Position numbers and translations under genes: made by a program
NCBI GenBank assembly: GCA_003695725.1
Contig: RFHX01000227.1
Span: forward strand, 1 to 15,957
From: Candidatus Schekmanbacteria bacterium
GTDB lineage: Bacteria > Schekmanbacteria > GWA2-38-11 > J061
Direction of reading: 5' to 3'
Length of the DNA: 15,957 nt
The notes under the pieces: model-generated
The model's input: only the letters and a program-made list of their open reading frames with translations
Databases searched by the model: none
Told to the model about the DNA's origin: nothing
Shown: positions 1-8,080 of the stretch, one piece after another
How the letters are laid out: each line of letters starts with the position of its first letter
Position numbering within the stretch: position 1 is the stretch's first letter

Positions 1-17
1 ACTATAAATGTAATTAG

Positions 18-3000
18 ATGTCTAATTTAAAGAGAAATTATGATATTTCTACTATCTTTTTGATTTTACTTACGTTCTTTTCATTATTTTTTTTCACACG
101 TATCTCCCATTCCATTAACCTTGATTTGGTTGGCTATGTAGGAGGCAAATTCAATGATTTTCAGGTGGTTGGCAATTACGCCTATATCACCACTGAAAAC
201 GGGCTTCAAATATTGGACATATCCAATCCTGCATCACCTCAGATAGTCAATGTTTTGAATGATTACGGCAGGTTTGAGAAAATTTCCATATCAGGCGGAA
301 AAATGTGTACTTCCGCAGGTAAAAAATTGTACACTTTCGACATTGCCAATCCAACAGCTCCCACATTTTTAGGATTGTTTTTAACGAAATATAATATTAA
401 ATCATTGATACTTTCGGGAAATATACTTTATCTTCTTGTGGCAAATACCGGCTTGGAAATTCTCGATATTTCAACTCCCTATTCGCCAGTGCTAAAGAGC
501 ACATTGAATATTTCTTCCAGTAGTTTTACTGATTTGGAAGTTGAAGGCAATAAAGCTTACATATTAAGCAACGGTGCTTACATTAACGGTTTTCAGATTG
601 TAGATATAAGCAACACCTTATCGCCTGTGTTACTTGGGTCATATAAATATTCAGGACGCTCTCTGTACCTGTCCGGAAATTATGCCTATATTATCAAACC
701 TTACAGCGGTATGGATATTCTCGATATTAGCGATTCATCGGCACCTTTACGAGCTGGCACCTATAATAATTCAGATTATCTCAATGATGTCAGTATTTCG
801 GGGAGTATTGCATTTGTTGCGTCAAACAAAACCGGAATCATCACAGTTGATGTTAGTAATCATTCTTCACCTTCAACATTCGGCACCTTTTCAATTCAGG
901 GAGGAACCAGTAAAATTGATATTTCAGGAAATAATGGTTATCTGATTGACTCACAAGGATTTGCTATCATAGATATCAGTGATCCTTCTAACATTACTCT
1001 TCTGGGAAGATTTAACACGACAGCACGCGCCATAAAATTCAGTATTTCTGGAGATACCCTTTTTTCAGTCAATAAGCACATTGGATATTCAATGATGGAA
1101 ATACCGCAAATTATAACCTCACAGCTTGTCACAATAACTAACTATCCATTAACTATGGATAATCTAATTATTTCTGGAACTATTGCTTTTGCCTGCGATT
1201 CTAAATTTGGAAATGGTCTTAGCATATTAGATATAAGCAGTCCTCAAACTCCTTCAAAAATCGGTTCATATTCTGATGCAAAAGGGATTGGAGGAGTCAT
1301 AGGGAATTATGCATTTATAAATTCCGTTAAAAATTCATCATCGCCTTACTTTGAAATATTAGACGTAAGCAATCCAGCTTCTCCGCAGATATCTGCTTCA
1401 TTAAATTTGGCTGCAGGTGTTTTTGATGTGAGTTATGATAAGGCTTATCTTTCAAATGGAGACAGTTTGTTTATAATCGATACAAATGACCGCTCGAATC
1501 CTTCATTTAAAGGCTCGCTTTCACTACCAAGTCATAGCGTATATGACATTGCTGTTGCCAACAATAAAGCATATATAGCGACCGCCGAATCGGGGTTGAT
1601 AATTGCTGATGTAAACAATCCCCTTTTGCCCACAATTATCGGACAATTAGATACGGGGGGAGAAATTCACGGAATATTTATTTCCGGTAATTATGCATAT
1701 CTTGCAAACGGGACAAATGGTGTAGCTGTTGTTGACATAACAGACTCGACAAGTCCACAACTTGAAGTGGCAAAAGACATTCTTGGAAATGCCAATGACA
1801 TTTTAGTTAAGAATAACTATGTCTTTGTTGCCGACGAGTTTTCGGGCGTTGCAGTGCTGAAAATTTTAGAAAACAATTTGCCACAAATATCTATCTCAAA
1901 AAATAAATTACTTTTAAACTCAGCAGGAGGAGAAGAATCAATAAGCATAACCGTGCCAATAACATCGACTTGGAATGTAATTTCCGATTCAAGCTGGATA
2001 ACGATAAATTCAGATACGAGCGGAAGCGGAAATGCGACAATCGATTTTTCCGTAAGTCCAAACACATCTTCTTTTGATAGGATAGGAACAATTATAATTA
2101 ATGAAGAAAAAATTCAAATTACACAACAGAGAAGCGAATGTAACGGAGATTATTCATTCAAAACAGACCATATAAATATTCCATATTCAAGCGGAGTTTT
2201 TTCAACAACAGTAGTTGCGCCTGATGGATGTTTTTGGAATGCTGAAAGCAACTCAAACTGGGTTTTAATCAATCACACGATAGATAACACCATTTACTTT
2301 TCAGTAGAAGAAAATCCTACAGCCATTACCCGAACTGCGACAATCTCTGTTGGAGAAAATGAATTCACGATTAAACAGGGTGGCCGCCCTTGCACTTTCT
2401 CCATATCAGAATCGTCTTTTTCTATCCTAAATTCAATGGGGGGAAACATTGCCTTTACTATATCCACCATAACCGGTTGTATCCCCACAGTATCTGTTTT
2501 GACCGATTGGATATCAGTTGTCACAACTACCAATGCTGGGGATAAAAGCTTCGTCACATTGAGCATTGATAAAAACGAAAATGAAAAAAGAAGGGAAGGT
2601 TCCGCAATCATAGGTGGAAAAGAACTTACGATTCGTCAGGAAGGCACCCGTAACACAATGCCTGTCATTACTACAGAAGACTTTCATTTTTACAGCGCAG
2701 GAGGTGTCAATGACATAGCCTCTGATGGAAAATATGTATATATAGTAAATGAGGGTGGATTATCAGTCCTTGACATTACTTCTTCGGTAACATCAACTAT
2801 ACTTGCATCTTTACCCCTTTATGATGTCAACCAGATAAAAGTGTTAGGTTCATATGGCTATGTGTCAGGTGGGACAAATCAATTTTTGATAATTGATTTA
2901 AGTTCTCCGTCTTCACCTCAAATAACGTCCTCATATTTTTCAAATAAGAACACATACAATTTTGATGTATATGATGAGAAGGCTTTTATCGTTAGTGATG

Positions 3001-4661
3001 GTAAATTAAAAATCCTCGATATAAGCAATAAAAACACACCATTTCTTGTTGGTGAACTTATTGATGAATCATCATTTATCAATGAAGTTATTGTTTCTGA
3101 TACGATTGCATATTGCTTAACTAGCGGCAATAAAGTTTTAGCCGTTGACATTTCCACTTCCAAAAATCCAAAAATACTTGGAAGTTATCAATACACGGAT
3201 AATATAAGCAAAATGCACATATCAGGAAATATCCTTTCCTTTCTCACAGAGAATAAAGGGCTCGTAATGCTTGATGTGATTAATCCAACAAATATTTCTT
3301 TAGTAGGTAAGACAAAAATATTCAAAGCCCACAACTTCACGGTGTCGGGCAATTATGCCTATCTTGCCCATTGGAATAAAGGAGTTGGAATTGTAGATTT
3401 ATCGGATCCTTATAATCCCTCCCTTCTGTCGACTTATAACCTTCCTCAAGGAACAAAAGCTCTTTTCTGCAAAAATGGTAAACTTTATACAGGTAATTAT
3501 AATGACGGTTCAGTAATCATATTGAAAGTATCTAATGGCCAATTGCCGGTAATTTTAGGTAGCTATGAAGGATTAAAAGAAGTAGGTAAAATATGTGCAA
3601 GAAATGACTATCTTATTACTTCATCTGCAAACTCTAATGTTGTAACTCTAAAAATGACAGATTTTTCTAATAATCTCGTTATAGAGAATGAAATAAAGCA
3701 TCCGAAGAAGCCTTTCGGATTTTCTATATATGGCAACCTTCTGCTCATATGGTATAAAAAAGACGTTATCCTTTATGATATAAATTTTCCAGAATCTCCT
3801 AATGGTATCATCAGGATGAAAATTAAATTTCCATTCGATAAAGTCCTATTAAAGGATAATTATCTATATTTTCTATCCGGAAATTATATTTCTATTTTCG
3901 ATATCAGTATGCTAACAAAGCCAAAAAAGGTAAAGATATTCAAAATTCCCGGCAAGAATGATATATCAGATATTCACATTGTAAATGACAAAGCTTATAT
4001 CCTTAGAAATAAAGGATTTATTATATTAGACATAAGCGACCCACTTCATCCCAAAAAAATAGGAAGGTACTCCAAGAAGAAAAAACTGAACACAATTTTT
4101 GCAACGGGAGATAAAGTTTACGCTACATCCATACGAAAAAAACTTTTCCTATTTGATACAAGCAATGCTGAAAACATAAAACTCTTAAACACTCAAAAAC
4201 TTCCATTTGACCCGTGGGATATTTATTTATCAGGAAAAAAATTCATTTTTTCAGAAATAGGCGGTCTTTACAACGGAATTACGATTTCCCAGTTGAAAAA
4301 TGCCGAAGCTGACCTATTTGGGAAATGGCTATCAGTAGAATCGCGTGATGCAGGTAAGAGAGAGAAAATGATAAGTGGAACCATCGAAATCAGAAACATA
4401 GGAGGAACTATATCGAAGAAAACTTCTGTGGATGTTTATTTATCAAAAGACTATTTCTTCGACAAGAAAGACAAAAAAATATTTTCAAAATCCCTTGCTT
4501 TTCTTGATACACCTGACGAAAATAAGGTCGAAATAACCATTGAACGGAGATTAAAGAAGAAGAACAAAGCAAATCATTTCATTGCTGTTATCGATCCGAA
4601 AAACAAAATTTCAGAAACCAACAAAGACAATAATATTGTCATATCGCCGGCAATTCAGTAA
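18..4661 (+). CDS. Giant secreted LVIVD beta-propeller / BACON / CARDB-like protein
   Basis: Probable exported surface or extracellular protein of 1547 residues; function unknown. Residues 9-31 are a hydrophobic signal-peptide-like segment after a short basic start, with no lipobox Cys. Residues about 35-620 hold some 14 repeats of roughly 42 residues, each with a core like 'SGNYAYI' followed by 'GLxILDISNPxSP' (LVIVD type, beta-propeller blades). Residues about 622-877 are three BACON-like Ig domains, each with the Trp motif (SSWITI, SNWVLI, TDWISV) and an ending like 'ITQQ', 'IKQGG' or 'IRQEG'. A second array of about 13 LVIVD-like units spans about 890-1428. The C-terminus (about 1430-1544) looks like CARDB: 'EIRNIGG', 'VDVYLSKDYFFD', then 'ETNKDNN'. 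Seen: domains and repeats. Family knowledge: BACON and CARDB are adhesion or carbohydrate-associated modules. Inferred: surface adhesion or scaffolding. No Shine-Dalgarno is visible in the 17 bases before the ATG, and the true start could lie upstream of the window if the gene is longer. Confidence 0.9.
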   Translation: MSNLKRNYDISTIFLILLTFFSLFFFTRISHSINLDLVGYVGGKFNDFQVVGNYAYITTENGLQILDISNPASPQIVNVLNDYGRFEKISISGGKMCTSAGKKLYTFDIANPTAPTFLGLFLTKYNIKSLILSGNILYLLVANTGLEILDISTPYSPVLKSTLNISSSSFTDLEVEGNKAYILSNGAYINGFQIVDISNTLSPVLLGSYKYSGRSLYLSGNYAYIIKPYSGMDILDISDSSAPLRAGTYNNSDYLNDVSISGSIAFVASNKTGIITVDVSNHSSPSTFGTFSIQGGTSKIDISGNNGYLIDSQGFAIIDISDPSNITLLGRFNTTARAIKFSISGDTLFSVNKHIGYSMMEIPQIITSQLVTITNYPLTMDNLIISGTIAFACDSKFGNGLSILDISSPQTPSKIGSYSDAKGIGGVIGNYAFINSVKNSSSPYFEILDVSNPASPQISASLNLAAGVFDVSYDKAYLSNGDSLFIIDTNDRSNPSFKGSLSLPSHSVYDIAVANNKAYIATAESGLIIADVNNPLLPTIIGQLDTGGEIHGIFISGNYAYLANGTNGVAVVDITDSTSPQLEVAKDILGNANDILVKNNYVFVADEFSGVAVLKILENNLPQISISKNKLLLNSAGGEESISITVPITSTWNVISDSSWITINSDTSGSGNATIDFSVSPNTSSFDRIGTIIINEEKIQITQQRSECNGDYSFKTDHINIPYSSGVFSTTVVAPDGCFWNAESNSNWVLINHTIDNTIYFSVEENPTAITRTATISVGENEFTIKQGGRPCTFSISESSFSILNSMGGNIAFTISTITGCIPTVSVLTDWISVVTTTNAGDKSFVTLSIDKNENEKRREGSAIIGGKELTIRQEGTRNTMPVITTEDFHFYSAGGVNDIASDGKYVYIVNEGGLSVLDITSSVTSTILASLPLYDVNQIKVLGSYGYVSGGTNQFLIIDLSSPSSPQITSSYFSNKNTYNFDVYDEKAFIVSDGKLKILDISNKNTPFLVGELIDESSFINEVIVSDTIAYCLTSGNKVLAVDISTSKNPKILGSYQYTDNISKMHISGNILSFLTENKGLVMLDVINPTNISLVGKTKIFKAHNFTVSGNYAYLAHWNKGVGIVDLSDPYNPSLLSTYNLPQGTKALFCKNGKLYTGNYNDGSVIILKVSNGQLPVILGSYEGLKEVGKICARNDYLITSSANSNVVTLKMTDFSNNLVIENEIKHPKKPFGFSIYGNLLLIWYKKDVILYDINFPESPNGIIRMKIKFPFDKVLLKDNYLYFLSGNYISIFDISMLTKPKKVKIFKIPGKNDISDIHIVNDKAYILRNKGFIILDISDPLHPKKIGRYSKKKKLNTIFATGDKVYATSIRKKLFLFDTSNAENIKLLNTQKLPFDPWDIYLSGKKFIFSEIGGLYNGITISQLKNAEADLFGKWLSVESRDAGKREKMISGTIEIRNIGGTISKKTSVDVYLSKDYFFDKKDKKIFSKSLAFLDTPDENKVEITIERRLKKKNKANHFIAVIDPKNKISETNKDNNIVISPAIQ

Positions 4662-4755
4662 AAATCTCAATCTTAATAATAAAATAAAGATGAACTCAAT
4701 GAATATTTTTGAGAAATGTCTTTCTTTTTAAGTTAGCAATGAAATGTTTTTTGAG

Positions 4756-5517
4756 TTAATCTTTTCTGACTTTTGCATCCTCTACTATTACCTTATATTC
4801 ATATCCTGACCCAAAGTCTTTATCACTTGCCGCTACCCCTTCTGCTATGACGATATCGCCCGTTTGAGGGAGATCTTTTGTTGTTACTACCAAGTCATTT
4901 GTGCCTTCTGAAGAATCGCCTGTGCCATCTTGTAGATGGACCCAATTCTTAGCCATTATATTACTGAGCACCTTTACAACCTTAGCTCTTACTTTTACTG
5001 TTTTATTATTTAGCTCTTTCCTCTTTTCATAAATTTCAGCAACAGTATAAGCATTCTTCCCTTTTGCTTTTTCTACTTTTATTGGTTCTTCAGGAATGTC
5101 TGTAGCTTTTCTTTCAGTTCCCTGCATAAGCTTTTCTGCTTCTCCAACAGGACCGAGAGAGAATATAATTTTTTCGAATGTTCTGTTGAGAGTTTTGCTT
5201 GTAAAGTTGTGCATTTCAGTGCCGGGCATAAGATTTACTGTTTCACCTTCTTTTACCTTCATTTCCGGGACTGCAATCCATAATGTCTTGCCTTCCTCCT
5301 GTTCAAGATTTATATAAGTATAACCTCCACTATTGAATGTTTCCTTGACTTTACCTGTTATTGGTTTCACTGGTGAAGGCACAGATTTTGACGCTTCTTT
5401 CTCAGGAACACTCTCTTTTTTATTACCCTTTTCTTTATTTGAACAAGCGCTAAAAGAAAAGATAAATGGGATTACAGTTAAAAATACGAAAAAAAGCTTC
5501 AACAAATGTTTCATCAT
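4756..5517 (-). CDS. Lipoprotein with two OB-fold-like segments (NrfJ-like)
   Basis: A 253-residue predicted lipoprotein. A basic, hydrophobic leader ends in the lipobox-like FSAC with the lipidated Cys at residue 25, followed by a Lys/Glu/Pro/Ser-rich linker (26-52). Residues about 54-122 resemble the NrfJ-type OB-fold family: 'TGKVKETFNSGGYTYI', then 'WIAVPEM', then 'MHNFTSKTLNRTF'. Residues about 155-251 are a second OB-like unit with 'AKNWVHLQDGTGD' and 'DLVVTT', a pattern I know from periplasmic nucleic-acid-binding-like proteins of Deltaproteobacteria. The role is unknown; it probably sits in the periplasm anchored to a membrane and binds a small ligand or metal-redox partner (inference). 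The gene starts ATGATG after a perfect AGGAGG: spacing is 4 to the first ATG (5517) and 7 to the second (5514), so the second may be the real start. It is convergent with the giant gene 94 bases away and divergent from fbp. Confidence 0.85.
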   Translation of the reverse strand: MMKHLLKLFFVFLTVIPFIFSFSACSNKEKGNKKESVPEKEASKSVPSPVKPITGKVKETFNSGGYTYINLEQEEGKTLWIAVPEMKVKEGETVNLMPGTEMHNFTSKTLNRTFEKIIFSLGPVGEAEKLMQGTERKATDIPEEPIKVEKAKGKNAYTVAEIYEKRKELNNKTVKVRAKVVKVLSNIMAKNWVHLQDGTGDSSEGTNDLVVTTKDLPQTGDIVIAEGVAASDKDFGSGYEYKVIVEDAKVRKD

Positions 5518-5893
5518 CTATCCTCCTATCAATGAATCAACTGTCTATTTCATCTTTATTGTGCAGAATAATACTTTTTGGGAAAAGAGACAAGAGTTTT
5601 TGAAAAATGAAACGATGATTCTTCGAAAAAGTAGCAGGATGCAACATCTTTATGCCTCTCAATTTGAACTTGTCTGTCTAAGGAATTTTTTCATTTTAGT
5701 TGGATAAGAAGTTTTTTAATAAGGGTCTGCCAAAATATAGTTATAACAGATTGATTTTTACTTGTTCTTGTATTAGATTTAAATTGTCGCTTAAAAAAGA
5801 AAAGCTTCCCTTGAATATGATTGTTTAAACTTTTATAGTTTATTTTGTCAATTATTTGCTTCAATGTAATTTTTTTTGAAGAGGAGGAAGACG
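5518..5893. other. Divergent intergenic region between lipoprotein gene and fbp
   Basis: This 376-base, AT-rich stretch separates two divergent genes. It holds the AGGAGG site of the minus-strand lipoprotein gene (5521-5526 on the plus strand reads TCCTCC), the fbp promoter at 5811-5839 and the fbp Shine-Dalgarno at 5882-5887. I could not find a good -35/-10 pair for the lipoprotein gene; a TATTAT at about 5569-5574 on the minus strand lacks a matching -35. A 30-codon plus-strand open stretch starting near 5616 has no ribosome binding site and looks non-coding. No tRNA-like fold or repeat was seen. Confidence 0.6.
5811..5839 (+). promoter_or_regulatory. Sigma70-type promoter for fbp
   Basis: The -35 box is TTGAAT (5811-5816, 4 of 6 consensus positions), then a 17-base spacer and the -10 box TATAGT (5834-5839, 5 of 6). 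Transcription would begin near 5846, leaving a leader of about 48 bases with the AGGAGG site just before the fbp ATG. Spacing and position are ideal, but the call is by eye only and AT-rich DNA gives chance matches. Confidence 0.5.
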
Positions 5894-6874
5894 ATGGAGT
5901 TTGAACAGACCTTTATGAATTTTCTTTACCACCATCAAGAAAAATATAACCGCACATACCACTTTTTAATTTTAATGGACGCTATCCTGAGTGCCGCAAA
6001 ACACATTCAGCACTATTATGTTACAGGGGCGCTCAAAGGTAATTTAGGAGGCGCCGGAAAAATAAATATTCAAGGAGAAAATGTACTGCGAATGGACCAA
6101 ATTGCTCATGAGATAGTAATTCACTATTTGAAAGCATCGAAAAGGGTCATACATGCAGTAAGTGAAGAAGCAGAAGATATAATACCAATGGATACAGGAA
6201 ACGGCAGATATTTTATATACTTTGACCCTCTAGATGGCTCCTCCAATGTTTCTCATATGCTGCCCGTCGGCTTTATGTTTGGAATAGCAAAGAGAAATCT
6301 CGAGGGACCCGAAGATGGACACTTGCGCGCCGGTAAAGATTATATTGCAGCAGGTATGTTTGTGATTCCGACAGGCACATTTACCATAGCTTTGAGAGAT
6401 GCCGGATGTTGGCGATTTCATATTGATGAAACAATGACATTCGTAAAACCGATAAGAGTATTTTTGCCGGAAGATAGGAAGAAGTGGGAGCTTTCTTTCA
6501 ATGCGGCAAATAAATATACTTTTAGAGAATCAGTGCAGAAGTGGATAGAAGAGAATGAAAAGAAATATGCCTTTCGTTACCTTGGCGCGCTTGCCGGTGA
6601 TTTTCATCGTCTCTTGGGAAATGGCGGAATGTTTATGTATCCTGCAATCGTAAATCATCCTGACCCCAAGAAAAATAGACCCCAAGGCAAACTTAGACTA
6701 ATGTATGAAGCGGCAATAGTCTCCTTTATGTGCCGTGAGGCAGGCGGTCATGCTATAGATGAAAATGGGACTCCCATTCTTGAAATACAGCCGGAAAAAC
6801 ATCACCAGAGGACAGCATTGTATGTTGGAAGCAAACCCCTTGTTGATGAAATAGCGGAATGCCTTAAAAACTAA
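5894..6874 (+). CDS. fbp: Class I fructose-1,6-bisphosphatase
   Basis: A 326-residue cytoplasmic enzyme that hydrolyses fructose-1,6-bisphosphate to fructose-6-phosphate, the committed gluconeogenic step; Mg2+ dependent in this family. Visible motifs in order: 'GNLGGAGKINIQGE' near the N-terminus (49-62), the acidic 'SEEAE' (90-94), the metal/phosphate signature DPLDGSSN (111-118), 'GALAGDFHRLLGNGGMFMYP' (231-250), 'GKLRLMYE' (265-272) and 'IQPEKHHQR' (298-306). Length is typical for class I enzymes. The start is set by AGGAGG at 5882-5887, six bases before ATG 5894; the in-frame TTG at 5876 lies upstream of that site and is not the start. It is monocistronic, with its own promoter upstream and a strong terminator 12 bases after the stop. 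The segment after DPLDGSSN ('VSHMLPVGFMFGI') departs from the usual 'IDVNVSVGTIFGI' but keeps the spacing. Confidence 0.95.
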   Translation: MEFEQTFMNFLYHHQEKYNRTYHFLILMDAILSAAKHIQHYYVTGALKGNLGGAGKINIQGENVLRMDQIAHEIVIHYLKASKRVIHAVSEEAEDIIPMDTGNGRYFIYFDPLDGSSNVSHMLPVGFMFGIAKRNLEGPEDGHLRAGKDYIAAGMFVIPTGTFTIALRDAGCWRFHIDETMTFVKPIRVFLPEDRKKWELSFNAANKYTFRESVQKWIEENEKKYAFRYLGALAGDFHRLLGNGGMFMYPAIVNHPDPKKNRPQGKLRLMYEAAIVSFMCREAGGHAIDENGTPILEIQPEKHHQRTALYVGSKPLVDEIAECLKN

Positions 6875-6885
6875 TCGACAGATAA

Positions 6886-6921
6886 AAAAGGAGGAGTGGA
6901 TATATACTCACTCCTCCTTTT
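6886..6921. terminator. Bidirectional intrinsic terminator between fbp and propeller lipoprotein gene
   Basis: A perfect 13-bp stem pairs 6886-6898 with 6909-6921 around a 10-base loop. The arms read AAAAGGAGGAGTG and CACTCCTCCTTTT. The plus strand continues into a T-rich run (TTTTCCTTTATCTTT), and the minus strand reads TTTTTTATC after the stem. It sits in the 65-base gap between two convergent stop codons, so it can serve both genes. Confidence 0.85.
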
Positions 6922-6939
6922 CCTTTATCTTTGATAAAA

Positions 6940-7986
6940 TCAATCCTTGAAATTGCTTATATCCATTAGAAAAAGCTGAAGCGCTCTTTCACCAGGAGGC
7001 GTTGCCCTACTTGATGAAAACATTAGCGTCTTGCCGTCAGGGGATATACTTGGGAATCCATCGAATCCGTCGAAGTATGTAAGTCTCGTTTGTTTGCCAG
7101 TCTCTAAATTCATCATAAAGATTTCAAAGTTTGGCATTGGGATTGCAGGGTCTGAAGGCGGCAGAACTTTGACAAAGGCAAAATGCTTTCCATCAGGATG
7201 TGGATATGGAGCCCAATTCGTTCCATCGTCATGGGTTATCTGCTTTAGTCCTGTGCCGTCGTGCTTGATTGTAAAAATCGTCATTGGTTTTCTTCTTTGT
7301 CCGTCATATTCCTTTTTCCATGCACGATATATGATTGTTTCAGAATCAGGCATATAAAATGCACCGCCTTCCTGCCAATCTGGAGTGTGTGTAATTTGGA
7401 ACTCTTCTGTGCCGTCAGATTTCATACGCCACAAATCCATATTGCCATTGATTTGCCTTCCAAACAGAATCCATTTGCCATCTGGGGAAACTGATACCTC
7501 AGCATCATAGTATTTATTATTGGTAATTCTTTTTATATTTTTACCTTCAAGGTCGGAGATATATAATTCAGCGCCTTGAGGATATTGAGTTGAATCAGAC
7601 CAATCCCCTTTGGGCATATCCAAGTGGTCTCTCGTAGAGGTCCAAACAATCTTATCTCCTGAGGGAAAATAAAAATTACAAGCGTCTTCTCCCTTGTCAT
7701 TTATTCTGCGAATATTTTTCCCATCAATAGTAGCTGTGTAGGCATGATATGCAGTGTCATCATCCATCTTTGCTTGGCAGATGATACTTTTCCCGTCAGG
7801 TGAAAAGTAAGATTCTGCCGCCCGTGGAAAGTTGGGTATTCTCTTTACTGGAAATTCATTTTCAAATGTAAAATTCTCTGCAGGTTTGTAGGGTTTTGAT
7901 TGCGGAGTTTTCTTTGATTGTGAACAAGCAATCAGCGTTAGTGTCATAAAAAGCATAAATAAAAATACAAAAGGTTTCTTCATCAT
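6940..7986 (-). CDS. TolB-like WD40/PD40 beta-propeller lipoprotein
   Basis: A 348-residue predicted lipoprotein. The leader ends in the lipobox LIAC with Cys21. The rest is a propeller of PD40-type repeats: SPDGK-like turns appear at about 62-66, 107-111 (PSGDK, degenerate), 167-171, 212-216 (MPDSE, degenerate), 263-267 (HPDGK) and 315-319. Six turns suggest a six-bladed propeller like the C-terminal domain of TolB, but the TolB N-terminal domain is missing and no tol or pal genes are nearby, so I do not call it TolB. The 'DLWRMKSDGTEEFQIT' and 'IFTIKHDGTGLKQIT' strands are typical of this class. It probably acts at the periplasmic face of a membrane as a binding scaffold (inference). The start is ATGATG after a perfect AGGAGG (spacing 4 to the first ATG, 7 to the second at 7983). 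It has its own promoter at 8037-8066. Confidence 0.88.
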   Translation of the reverse strand: MMKKPFVFLFMLFMTLTLIACSQSKKTPQSKPYKPAENFTFENEFPVKRIPNFPRAAESYFSPDGKSIICQAKMDDDTAYHAYTATIDGKNIRRINDKGEDACNFYFPSGDKIVWTSTRDHLDMPKGDWSDSTQYPQGAELYISDLEGKNIKRITNNKYYDAEVSVSPDGKWILFGRQINGNMDLWRMKSDGTEEFQITHTPDWQEGGAFYMPDSETIIYRAWKKEYDGQRRKPMTIFTIKHDGTGLKQITHDDGTNWAPYPHPDGKHFAFVKVLPPSDPAIPMPNFEIFMMNLETGKQTRLTYFDGFDGFPSISPDGKTLMFSSSRATPPGERALQLFLMDISNFKD

Positions 7987-8036
7987 TAATCCTCCTTTTA
8001 AATATAGATTTGATTTTTGCTCGCTTCTACATATTC

Positions 8037-8066
8037 ATTGTAAAAAAAAATCTATAACAATGTAAA
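8037..8066 (-). promoter_or_regulatory. Sigma70-type promoter for propeller lipoprotein gene
   Basis: On the minus strand, -35 TTTACA (8066-8061, 5 of 6) and -10 TACAAT (8042-8037, 5 of 6) are separated by 18 bases that include a run of nine T. Transcription would start near 8030, about 47 bases before the lipoprotein start. It lies just after the ppx stop codon, so the lipoprotein gene can be expressed separately from the upstream genes. Confidence 0.5.
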
Positions 8067-8080
8067 ATTTTTGCAATGCA

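Noticed and set aside
18-4661. DNA repeat array or CRISPR-like structure in the first gene
   Set aside because: Periodicity is at protein level (LVIVD units) with diverged DNA; there are no identical repeats with unique spacers.
4662-4757. Inverted repeat AACTCAA (4693-4699) with TTGAGTT (4751-4757), and a 5-bp CTCAA/TTGAG stem, between convergent genes
   Set aside because: Stems are too short and loops too long for a convincing terminator; chance pairing is likely in AT-rich DNA.
5333-5707. Plus-strand open frame across the lipoprotein gene and the intergenic region
   Set aside because: Mostly antisense to a well-supported lipoprotein gene, with no ribosome site and no family resemblance.
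5876-5893. Upstream in-frame TTG start for fbp
   Set aside because: The AGGAGG site lies inside this extension and is correctly spaced for ATG 5894.
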